Shown here: piece by piece, positions 1 to 5,730 of the stretch | How the letters are laid out: each line of letters begins with the position of its first letter | How positions within the stretch are numbered: position 1 is the stretch's first letter | From: Acidimicrobiaceae bacterium | Lineage (GTDB): Bacteria > Actinomycetota > Acidimicrobiia > Acidimicrobiales > RAAP-2 | Reading direction: 5' to 3' | Assembly (NCBI GenBank): GCA_003151555.1 | Contig: PLXU01000147.1 | Coordinates: 1,670-8,904 of the forward strand | DNA: 7,235 nucleotides | Made by a program: the position numbers and the translations under genes | The notes under the pieces: generated by a model | The model's input: the letters and a program-made list of their open reading frames with translations, nothing else | What the model was told of the DNA's origin: nothing | Databases searched by the model: none

Positions 1-864
1 CGGCGCGGCGCCGACGACGAAGCTCGTGCTGACCGCATTAGGAAGATTCGCGTCTGAGGCGGTCAGCGTGTACGTGCCGGCCGTCGTGACGGCGCAACCT
101 TGGAACGTGACTACACCATTGTTCTCGGAACCGGAACACCCGACGATGGTGCCGGCATTGTTGGTGACCGAGAGCACGACGGGGGAGAGGTCGTTGGAGA
201 CCGGGATGCCGTTCGCGTCCTCGATGGTGACCTGGGGCTGGGGAGAGAGGGCGATGCCGCCCGAACTGCCACCGGGCTCCACGGTGAACGCGAGGCTCGC
301 GGCGGCGCCAGACACGACGGCTGACGGGGCCATGGGGTAGGTGACGTCGAAGGTATTGGAGTAGCTAACGGGACCCGAACCGGACGCGGTCCGGGTTACC
401 GTAACCGTGATTTGCTGGGGCTGACTCTTCACGCAGCTCGCCGTGAAGGCCGTACCGTTCCAGTACTGGACGGACGATATGGCAGCGGTGTAGCTACCCG
501 TGTTCGGCGCGGCGACGGTGAGGGGCACGGCCGACTGGTAGTACGCGACCGCGTTTGCGGGGCAGGTCGTGAACAGCGCGGGCTGCTGTTGGATCTCGGT
601 GATGGCCTGCTGGCTAGCGGCTATGACGATCGTATCAAAGGTCGCGAGCCTGCGATGCTCGGCGGAGGCAGTTATGGTCGTCGCGAATCCAGTCGTCAGC
701 GCGACGCAGGCGAGGCTCATCACGATGAGGGTCATCAGCACTTCGATCAGGGTGTTGCCCTCTTCGCCGTGAACGGCCGACTCGTCGCCGCGACGAAGCC
801 ACGGTAAAGAGCCTCGACGTGTCGCCGGAGCGGGCGTACCGATGGGTTGGGACTTCGCGGTCAC
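1..864 (-). CDS. Type IV prepilin-like protein with Ig-like domain (partial, C-terminus off the left edge)
   Basis: The frame is open for 288 codons from a GTG at 864 to the window edge with no stop, so the C-terminus is missing. Residues 33-36 (GEEG) precede NTLIEVLMTLIVM. This is a prepilin peptidase site (cut after Gly36) with the required Glu at mature position +5 (Glu41) and a hydrophobic helix at about 38-60. Asn at mature +1 instead of Phe or Met is unusual. Residues 61-95 continue as the pilin helix. About 97-178 is a beta-rich region containing PNTGSYTA and a threonine/valine-rich strand. About 189-284 reads as a bacterial Ig-like repeat (VTIEDANGIPVS, then TAGTYTLTASD). The start overlaps the upstream prepilin stop as GTGA, which implies translational coupling; the Shine-Dalgarno is weak, which fits. 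The product is probably an inner-membrane-inserted pilus or pseudopilus subunit displayed outside the cell. The prepilin call is firm; the exact role is inferred. Confidence 0.85.
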   Translation of the reverse strand, partial: MTAKSQPIGTPAPATRRGSLPWLRRGDESAVHGEEGNTLIEVLMTLIVMSLACVALTTGFATTITASAEHRRLATFDTIVIAASQQAITEIQQQPALFTTCPANAVAYYQSAVPLTVAAPNTGSYTAAISSVQYWNGTAFTASCVKSQPQQITVTVTRTASGSGPVSYSNTFDVTYPMAPSAVVSGAAASLAFTVEPGGSSGGIALSPQPQVTIEDANGIPVSNDLSPVVLSVTNNAGTIVGCSGSENNGVVTFQGCAVTTAGTYTLTASDANLPNAVSTSFVVGAAP

Positions 865-2255
865 GACAGCAGCAATCCGAACGACATGCCTTGCAAGCCC
901 GCTCCGTGCATCGTGGTCGTCAAGTACGACGGCGTAGTCGCCCACACCATGCTGGAGCCGGTACGGGGCACGTTGGCCTGCCAGGTGGACTGGCACTCGA
1001 CCGTCGTCGAGCCGATGCCGGTGAGGTCGGTGCCACCCGGGCCCGGGTTGCCCTGGGAATCGGGCATGTTGCACGCGTCGCCCACGTTCGAGCTTGCCGT
1101 GTTGGGCAGGAGGTTGAGCACTTGGTCGGAGTTGTAGGTGATTGATTCTCCGGGGTCCGTCGTCTCGGCGTCGGCGCCGACGGCCTCCCAGCCGGTCGCG
1201 GGCACACCCTGGGGATTGTCGATGACGATCTTGGAGATGGTGATCGTCGTGTTCGAGCCCGAATTGTACTGATAGAGCGCGGGGTCGCCGTTGACGCCGA
1301 TGTAGAACGGCACGCCGCCGATGCTGTTACCGAGGAATGCGTCGGCGTAGGTGGGGAAGGCGACCGCCTTGACCGGGTCACCCGTAATGCCCAGGCAGAA
1401 GTACAAGGTGAAATTGCCGGGCAGGGCCACGGACATCTCGAGGCAGCCGCTCGTCGCGTCGAGCATGTTCTGGGAGTTGTTGAGCAGTGCGAAGTTCACG
1501 AAGCAGAGGGTGGCCGAGTAGGTGCCGGTGTTAGGCGTCGCGAAGTTGCAGTTCGTGGTGGTCGTCGTGATGATCGGCGCGCCGTTCGACTGCAGCGCCG
1601 CACTCTGGGCCGGTACGGCGAGCAAGCTGTACTGATACTGCGAGCGCGGCTCGGTGACTACGAGCTTCACTGAGAGGACGTCTTGCGCGCTGACCCACTG
1701 ACTGACGGTGGCGCACGTAAGGGCGTTGGCCGTGCACGTCACCGCTGGCGCCAACTGACTCGAGGTGATGTCATACGAGAGGGTCGTGGTGGAGATCGGG
1801 GTGAGTGATCCGTTTTGGCACGCCTGACGCACGAGCGTGGCCGTCGGGGGCGCTCCGTTGACGCCCGGGACCGGACGGGTCACGTACGAGATGACGTTGT
1901 TGAAGGTGCCGTTGCTCTGGAGGTTCGACTCGAGCCCCAGCAGCTGCGTGCCAGTGCCGCATTCGGGCGAACTCTGCGTCTGCGTCGTGACGTACTTCGC
2001 ACTTTGTACGTCGTTCTGAAAGCTCGCGGCCACGACCTGCGCGTCACCCGAGTCCGTGACCCGATTCGACACTGACGACTGGAGTTTAAAGGAGGCCATG
2101 AGGGCAGCGGAAAGAGCACCGATGATGATCGGCGTCACGACGCATACGATGAGCAACTCAATGAGGGTGAACCCGCCCTCGCGGCTCGTGGGTTCAGTCT
2201 CGGGACGGCGGGCAAGGAGGTGACGGCGCTGCTTGTTCATGGCGTTCGTTCGCAT
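861..2255 (-). CDS. Type IV prepilin-like protein with large adhesin-like C-terminal domain
   Basis: 464 residues. The ATG at 2255 is chosen because GAGGAAGG lies a few bases upstream; the frame stays open to an ATG at 2414, but that extension has no such site. Residues 1-28 form a basic leader ending REGG, followed by FTLIELLIVCVV. This is a textbook prepilin peptidase site (cut after Gly28, Phe +1, Glu33 at +5) with a hydrophobic helix to about 52. Residues 53-240 are pilin-like and Thr/Ser/Gln-rich. About 241-464 contains, in order, NTGTYSATLCF, LPGNFTLYF, FPTYADAFLGN, GDPALYQY, GWEAVGADAETTDPGESITY, GDACN and a terminal GLQGMSFGLLLS. From memory this order resembles CshA-like non-repetitive adhesin domains of Gram-positive surface proteins. 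Eleven cysteines, ten of them outside the membrane, suggest disulfides. It is the first gene of the operon, overlapping the next prepilin by 4 bases. The prepilin call is firm; the adhesin assignment is from pattern memory. Confidence 0.88.
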   Translation of the reverse strand: MRTNAMNKQRRHLLARRPETEPTSREGGFTLIELLIVCVVTPIIIGALSAALMASFKLQSSVSNRVTDSGDAQVVAASFQNDVQSAKYVTTQTQSSPECGTGTQLLGLESNLQSNGTFNNVISYVTRPVPGVNGAPPTATLVRQACQNGSLTPISTTTLSYDITSSQLAPAVTCTANALTCATVSQWVSAQDVLSVKLVVTEPRSQYQYSLLAVPAQSAALQSNGAPIITTTTTNCNFATPNTGTYSATLCFVNFALLNNSQNMLDATSGCLEMSVALPGNFTLYFCLGITGDPVKAVAFPTYADAFLGNSIGGVPFYIGVNGDPALYQYNSGSNTTITISKIVIDNPQGVPATGWEAVGADAETTDPGESITYNSDQVLNLLPNTASSNVGDACNMPDSQGNPGPGGTDLTGIGSTTVECQSTWQANVPRTGSSMVWATTPSYLTTTMHGAGLQGMSFGLLLS

Positions 2256-2280
2256 TACCCTTCCTCTTTGCGTGACACAA

Positions 2281-2306
2281 TGCGCTGGCCCATATTTCGG
2301 GGCGCA
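2281..2306 (-). promoter_or_regulatory. Hairpin in the prepilin 5' leader
   Basis: On the minus strand TGCGC-CCC pairs with GGG-GCGCA around a 7-base loop, with a 3-base bulge (CCA). It ends about 25 bases before the prepilin ATG and just upstream of its GAGGAAGG ribosome-binding site. It could affect translation or RNA stability. It does not match a riboswitch class I recognise. Confidence 0.3.
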
Positions 2307-2364
2307 GGGTCCCTTTAATTGCTCATCGAAAGTCTTGGGTACGCCAGCGGAAACGTACTCGCGT

Positions 2365-2396
2365 GGCGCCAAGAATAATATTGGCGGCCCTTTTTT
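2365..2396 (+). terminator. Intrinsic terminator reading rightward
   Basis: GG-CGCCAA (2365-2372) pairs with TTGGCG-(G)-CC (2381-2389) around the 8-base loop GAATAATA, followed after one C by six T (2391-2396). Stem plus T-run is the canonical rho-independent form on the plus strand. No plus-strand gene lies immediately to its left, so it would stop transcription antisense to the prepilin operon or read-through toward the nucleotidyltransferase gene. Confidence 0.6.
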
Positions 2397-2455
2397 ATAA
2401 CTACGGACGCACATATTTGGCGTGCAATGGATAATCCGCCACGGCTTATGCCGTT

Positions 2456-2581
2456 GGTCGCGCGGCTAGCACCGCGCGACGATTTTTGGCTGCGCGGCCA
2501 ACACCGTGAGAAGATTTTTGGTCGCGCGGCCCACACCGCGTCATGTTCTAGTCGCACGGCCCGCACCGCGCCAAGATTTAT
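2456..2581 (+). repeat. Degenerate tandem array of four hairpin-forming 31-32-base units
   Basis: Four contiguous units start at 2456, 2488, 2520 and 2551. Each has the plan GGTCGCGCGG, 6-base loop, CCGCG, spacer, GATTTTT. Units 1 and 2 agree at 25 of 32 positions; units 3 and 4 are more diverged. Each unit keeps its inverted repeat. Unit 1 has a perfect 8-bp stem (2458-2465 with 2472-2479, loop CTAGCA), unit 2 pairs CGCGG with CCGTG, unit 3 pairs CGCGG with CCGCG, and unit 4 keeps CGG/CCG plus two outer pairs across one mismatch. Units 1 and 2 end in TTTTT, giving terminator-like structures on the plus strand. Loop centres are about 32, 32 and 30 bases apart. A further hairpin (ACGGC-TTAT-GCCGT, 2441-2454) precedes the array, and diverged copies may continue to about 2660. 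Confidence 0.65.
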
Positions 2582-2614
2582 CTGCGTCGGCCGCGCGCCA
2601 ACCGTGAAAGGACT

Positions 2615-2643
2615 TTGGCACGGTGGCTGAAGTACCGTAATCT
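2615..2643 (+). promoter_or_regulatory. Candidate promoter of the nucleotidyltransferase gene
   Basis: TTGGCA (2615-2620, 5 of 6 to the -35 consensus) is separated by exactly 17 bases from TAATCT (2638-2643, a weaker -10). A transcript would start near 2650, leaving about 20 bases of leader that include GGAAGG before the ATG. The promoter lies downstream of the terminator and hairpin array, so the gene would not depend on read-through. Confidence 0.5.
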
Positions 2644-2670
2644 CACGGTGGCCGTGCGGGAAGGACAACG

Positions 2671-3477
2671 ATGAATGATCATTCCTCCGGGAGTCTTCGG
2701 CACGGTCCAACCGACTTTGACGAGCTCAACGTCGTTCTCGCCGAACTCGTCGCGGTGGCCCAACGGGTGCTGGCCGACAATTTAATTGGCGTCTACCTCC
2801 AGGGCTCCTTTGCCCTGGGTGCCGGCGATATGGCGAGTGATTGCGATTTCATCGTTGTCACGTCCGTGCCCTTGACGCTCGAGCAGGAAGGAAAAGTTCG
2901 GGCCTTCCACGACGAACTACCAACGCGAGAGAGATTCTGGAACCGCCGCCTCGAAGGTTCGTACGCGCCCGCAACTGAACTGAAGTCGCTCGCCGCGCTC
3001 GGGTGCGACTGGCTCTACATTGATCATGGTTGGCGCGAGATGCAGTGGAGCGAGCACTGCAACTCTGGCGTTATGCGGTGGATTCTGCGCGAGCACGGCG
3101 TGACTCTTGTTGGTCCGCCCGTCGGTCAGTTGGTGGACTCTCTACCGCGAGGGGTTTTGCGTGAGGACATGCGTCGCGAGATTCCGACATTCATCTCGGA
3201 TCTGCTCGGTTGGATTTCCTTCGACATTGCGTGGGCTCAGCGTTACGCGGTCGAATCACTATGTCGCATGTGGTTCACCTTCGAGACGGAACAGGTCACC
3301 TCCAAGTCGGCCTCAATCATGTGGGCCATTGCCCACCTCGACGACCGCTGGCATCCCCTACTCAAGAATGCACTTGATGATCGTCTGCTCGGCTTCGATC
3401 GCGCGCAAGTGCCCGCTGCACCTTGGGTAGAAGAGACATTCGAGTTTGCCGAGTTGGTGACGAAGATGGTCAGGTAG
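2671..3477 (+). CDS. AadA-like nucleotidyltransferase with DUF4111-type C-terminal domain
   Basis: 268 residues, close to the roughly 260 usual for AadA-type aminoglycoside adenylyltransferases. The ATG at 2671 follows GGAAGG with 6-base spacing. Residues 39-63 carry the nucleotidyltransferase motif: Gly45-Ser46, then Asp57-x-Asp59 for the metal ions. Glu95 in RRLEGSYAP is a plausible third acidic or catalytic residue. The C-terminal helical half has the expected pattern: REHGVTLVGPP (140-150), then SLCRMWFTFET and SKSASIMWAIAHL (196-223). Family members transfer AMP from ATP to a hydroxyl of streptomycin, spectinomycin or similar molecules in the cytoplasm; many chromosomal relatives have no known substrate. 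The gene stands alone and converges on the anti-sigma gene, with 11 bases between stops. Family is confident; resistance activity is not shown by the sequence. Confidence 0.85.
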   Translation: MNDHSSGSLRHGPTDFDELNVVLAELVAVAQRVLADNLIGVYLQGSFALGAGDMASDCDFIVVTSVPLTLEQEGKVRAFHDELPTRERFWNRRLEGSYAPATELKSLAALGCDWLYIDHGWREMQWSEHCNSGVMRWILREHGVTLVGPPVGQLVDSLPRGVLREDMRREIPTFISDLLGWISFDIAWAQRYAVESLCRMWFTFETEQVTSKSASIMWAIAHLDDRWHPLLKNALDDRLLGFDRAQVPAAPWVEETFEFAELVTKMVR

Positions 3478-3488
3478 TCTCGGCGGTT

Positions 3489-4484
3489 CTAGTTACTTGA
3501 AAGCGTCACGCTGTGAATGGACTTAACCACTTCGTGTTCCACGATGGTTGTGGTGCTCGTCGGACCCTGTTGATTAGAGGTCATGCTGAGCAGCGACCCG
3601 TTGGTCGCATCAATGATGATTGACTCGACGTAGTGCACGCGTCCGCAGTTGCCGAGGCAGCCAGGGGGTCGTGTGACCGCGTGGGAGAACCCGAGTCCGT
3701 GGCGCCCCAGAGAATCCACTCGTGGGCCGAGCGCGGTGACGCCCTTTAATTGAGCGAGGTCTATGAGGATGGCACTACGCAGGGCTGGCGATGGAGGTGC
3801 GGCGCCAAAGTAGATATTGACGAGGCCGAGGAAGGTCTCGGCGTCCGACGGGTGGTTCGCCTCTCTGATGGCGGCCAACAATGTCGCGGGTGTCATATGA
3901 GAAGGCGCCTTCACGCCGAACCCGAGTTGTTCGTAGCGGCCACAGCCTCGCTGGGAGAGGTCAGAGTTCCTGGCGCCGATTGAAGGTTTGCCCACACTTT
4001 TCCATACCTTCTCACCGTCACCAAAAAACTTGACCGGACCGACTGTCTGCTTAAAGCGGCAGTTGTGAGTCGAGCCGCCTTTCAGAATTTGGACCCAGGT
4101 CTGTGACGTGACGCTCTGGGTGGCGTGGATCCACTTGCCGTGCACCTTTCGACTCATGTTGTTGGCTGAATCGTACGTCTTGAGGTAGTCGTACTGATTG
4201 GCCAGCGCCGGAGTGCTGCGTTGGGACCGAGCGGCGCTGGCGATTTTGTTCAGTTGTGCCGCCGCCGCGTTGGGCGACGAGACACGCGGCCACGTGCCAG
4301 TTGCGACGAGAGCAATGGCCACCGCGACCGCAGCGATCCCAGAAACGCCGATCGTCCATCGAAGTCCCCTATGGGCCACGACGCCCGAGCGAAACTGCGT
4401 CCACGCCGCGTCCGCTGGCGTGTTGGTGCGAACTGTGACGGGATTGGCGGCCTCAAGTTCACGAGCAGCGGTCTCTACGTTCAT
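3489..4484 (-). CDS. Single-pass membrane protein, probable anti-sigma factor (CU044_5270-like)
   Basis: 331 residues. The ATG overlaps the sigma factor stop as ATGA (4481-4484), so the two are co-transcribed and probably translationally coupled. Residues 1-41 are cytoplasmic and short. A hydrophobic segment at about 43-62 (WTIGVSGIAAVAVAIALVAT) spans the membrane. The rest, beginning with AAAAQLNKIASAA (73-85), should lie outside. The layout matches the actinobacterial CU044_5270-type family commonly encoded right after ECF sigma factors; this is recognition from memory. The outer domain has four cysteines (142, 181, 276, 280), the last two as CLGNC, so disulfide bonding is possible. There is no HxxxCxxC zinc motif of ZAS anti-sigma factors. 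Likely role: the N-terminal segment holds the sigma factor until an external signal releases it. The role is inferred from position and topology. Confidence 0.75.
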   Translation of the reverse strand: MNVETAARELEAANPVTVRTNTPADAAWTQFRSGVVAHRGLRWTIGVSGIAAVAVAIALVATGTWPRVSSPNAAAAQLNKIASAARSQRSTPALANQYDYLKTYDSANNMSRKVHGKWIHATQSVTSQTWVQILKGGSTHNCRFKQTVGPVKFFGDGEKVWKSVGKPSIGARNSDLSQRGCGRYEQLGFGVKAPSHMTPATLLAAIREANHPSDAETFLGLVNIYFGAAPPSPALRSAILIDLAQLKGVTALGPRVDSLGRHGLGFSHAVTRPPGCLGNCGRVHYVESIIIDATNGSLLSMTSNQQGPTSTTTIVEHEVVKSIHSVTLSSN

Positions 4485-5056
4485 GGCATGACTTCCTTGA
4501 TAGTGGCGGGGTCCGTGGGAATTGGTATCTGTGCATCGGCAATCTCGACGATCGTCGCCGGCGCGATCTGTTGCGAAAGACGCTGGAGAGCGCGGTGGTG
4601 GCGAACGTTCACCGCGTTGGTAGTGAGGTCAAGCACTTCGGCGGCCTCGCTGCGAGTCAGGCCCTCCCAATGAATGAGCCGCAGTATCTCTTGGTCGAAG
4701 CCGGAGAGCCGCTGCATTGCTGAGATGACCTGCGATCCGTCGAACTCGTCCGTACCACCACGCGTCGGCGCGTCGCCCACGAGCTCCAGGGTGACGTTGC
4801 CAGCGAATCGGCGCAAAGTGCGACGATGGTTCGCCACTTCGTAACTGGCAATGCGGAACAACCAGGGCAGCGAAGGGCTTTCGACAACTGCGAACTTCTT
4901 CCAGGCGACCACGAAGCTCGCGGCGACGACGTCGTCCACCCCTGCGCTCGGGACCCTTCGAGCGACGTACAACGAGAGGCGCTCGTAGTGGGCCCGAAAG
5001 AACACCTCGAACTGTGCGAGCAGTATCTGATCCGCCGAGCGGTGCGAACGTGCCAT
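4481..5056 (-). CDS. ECF-type RNA polymerase sigma factor
   Basis: 191 residues from the ATG at 5056. A GTG at 5059 is in frame, but it would overlap the AGGGAG ribosome-binding site (5059-5064), so the ATG is preferred. Sigma region 2 spans about 16-82 (FEVFFRAHYERLSLYVARR, DDVVAASFVVAWKKF, LPWLFRIASYEVANHRR). Region 4 spans about 112-163, with the helix-turn-helix in LTRSEAAEVLDLTTNAVNVR. There is no region 1.1 or region 3, as expected for the extracytoplasmic-function group. It directs RNA polymerase to a small regulon, often including its own operon. The next gene overlaps by 4 bases and is a probable membrane anti-sigma factor. A short tail (164-191) follows region 4. The divergent AHSA1/ArsR operon starts 197 bases away. 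Confidence 0.93.
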   Translation of the reverse strand: MARSHRSADQILLAQFEVFFRAHYERLSLYVARRVPSAGVDDVVAASFVVAWKKFAVVESPSLPWLFRIASYEVANHRRTLRRFAGNVTLELVGDAPTRGGTDEFDGSQVISAMQRLSGFDQEILRLIHWEGLTRSEAAEVLDLTTNAVNVRHHRALQRLSQQIAPATIVEIADAQIPIPTDPATIKEVMP

Positions 5057-5065
5057 CACTCCCTA

Positions 5066-5093
5066 TACGTAGTCGTAGGCCCCGATGCTTACA
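5066..5093 (-). promoter_or_regulatory. Possible autoregulatory promoter of the sigma operon
   Basis: On the minus strand TGTAAGC (5093-5087) is followed after 15 bases by TACGTA (5071-5066), just ahead of the AGGGAG site and ATG. The first element resembles TGTAAC-like -35 elements I associate with some actinobacterial ECF promoters. The leader would be very short or absent. This is weak evidence from one site. Confidence 0.25.
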
Positions 5094-5172
5094 GGCAAAC
5101 CGAGATTCGGGCGGCGTGTCCCTTTGGCCGCTCGATCGAATATCGAATGACTGTGGCGCGCAGGAAGGATGT

Positions 5173-5228
5173 GCAAGTAAAGACTTGCGTAATGGTGCAG
5201 AATGCGCTAGTTTCCACTTGCGTATAAA
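5173..5228 (+). promoter_or_regulatory. Candidate operator and -10 element of the AHSA1/ArsR operon
   Basis: A perfect 6-bp inverted repeat, GCAAGT-AAAG-ACTTGC, lies at 5173-5188. Its right arm extends to ACTTGCGTA (5183-5191), and the same nine bases recur at 5216-5224, 33 bases on. The second copy overlaps a TATAAA (5223-5228) suitable as a -10 element about 25 bases before the ATG. A repressor bound at both places would block the promoter. The obvious candidate is the ArsR-type protein encoded in the same operon. Confidence 0.45.
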
Positions 5229-5253
5229 TATCGCGAAAATGGAGGATGAACTG

Positions 5254-5730
5254 ATGAACACGGACCGTATTGAACGCGAAGTCTCGATCGAAGCACCGAT
5301 TGAGCGAGTGTGGGAGGCGCTGACCAAAGCGGAATCCATCGGGATGTGGTTCGGTGACGGCGCCGCGGCGACCATCGACCTTCGCGTGGGCGGGGTCATG
5401 GTCATCAACCACGGCGAACACGGAACCTACCCGACCCTCATTGTCGCGGTTGATCCGCCCCGTGCCTTCTCGTATCGATGGGCTGGGGGGTATCCCGGCG
5501 ACCTCGCCACTGAGGAGAACTCCACGCTCGTGGAGTTCACGCTCAGGTCTACGCCCGACGGCACCGTCCTGCACCTCGTAGAAAGCGGATTCGATGCGTT
5601 GACCTTACCTACTGATCGCGTCGCGACCGGCGGATTCGAAAGTCATTCGAAGGGCTGGACGGGTGTTATCGCGAAGTTCGCCCAGTACGTCATGGGCACT
5701 GACGAAACACCGTTGGTTTCCTCGTCGTGA
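5254..5730 (+). CDS. AHSA1/SRPBCC-domain protein
   Basis: 158 residues. The ATG at 5254 follows GGAGG (5241-5245) by 8 bases. The longer frame back to 5014 runs through the divergent promoter region and over the sigma gene's 5' end, so it is rejected. The sequence is a typical AHSA1 fold: EAPIERVWEALTKAE (13-27), MWFG (31-34), IDLRVGGVMV (41-50), VDPPRAFSYRW (66-76), STLVEFTLRS (90-99), TVLHLVESGF (104-113) and a C-terminal helix KGWTGVIAKFAQYV (133-146). The SRPBCC cavity binds hydrophobic ligands, or in AHSA1 proper contacts Hsp90; small bacterial members are mostly uncharacterised. It is co-transcribed with an ArsR repressor starting inside its stop codon, which suggests a ligand-responsive pair. 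Cytoplasmic, no signal peptide. Confidence 0.88.
   Translation: MNTDRIEREVSIEAPIERVWEALTKAESIGMWFGDGAAATIDLRVGGVMVINHGEHGTYPTLIVAVDPPRAFSYRWAGGYPGDLATEENSTLVEFTLRSTPDGTVLHLVESGFDALTLPTDRVATGGFESHSKGWTGVIAKFAQYVMGTDETPLVSSS

Larger units (their letters stand above)
2256..2670. other. Gene-free divergent intergenic region
   Basis: 415 bases separate the divergent prepilin operon and nucleotidyltransferase gene. The only open frame here (plus, 2427-2630) has arginine-rich, low-information translation and lies over repeats whose 31-32-base period does not preserve a reading frame, so I do not call it. The region contains the prepilin leader, a leader hairpin, an intrinsic terminator, a hairpin array and a promoter, each listed separately. 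No convincing promoter for the prepilin operon could be chosen. Confidence 0.8.

Noticed and set aside
26..807. Plus-strand open frames in the left end
   Set aside because: They are antisense shadows of the prepilin/Ig-like gene, which is recognisable on the minus strand.
2256..2310. Cyclic di-GMP (GEMM-I) riboswitch in the prepilin leader
   Set aside because: A short CACGCAAAG match is present next to the ribosome-binding site, but the conserved paired helices and the other consensus segments are missing.
2256..2414. Longer N-terminus for the first prepilin (start at 2414)
   Set aside because: The extra 53 residues cross the terminator and leader hairpin; a clear Shine-Dalgarno precedes the ATG at 2255, which gives a normal-length prepilin leader.
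2436..2600. CRISPR array
   Set aside because: Units are contiguous and diverged, with no unique spacers between identical repeats and no cas genes nearby.
2427..2630. 67-residue plus-strand open frame
   Set aside because: It lies on the hairpin array, whose period is not a multiple of three, has an arginine-rich uninformative translation and no convincing ribosome-binding site.
5014..5253. N-terminal extension of the AHSA1 protein
   Set aside because: It would cover the divergent promoter region and the sigma gene's 5' end and precede a typical AHSA1 N-terminus with its own GGAGG site.
4629..5408. 259-residue minus-strand open frame
   Set aside because: It overlaps the well-supported sigma gene in another frame and continues antisense into the AHSA1 gene; composition is low-information, arginine/serine-rich.
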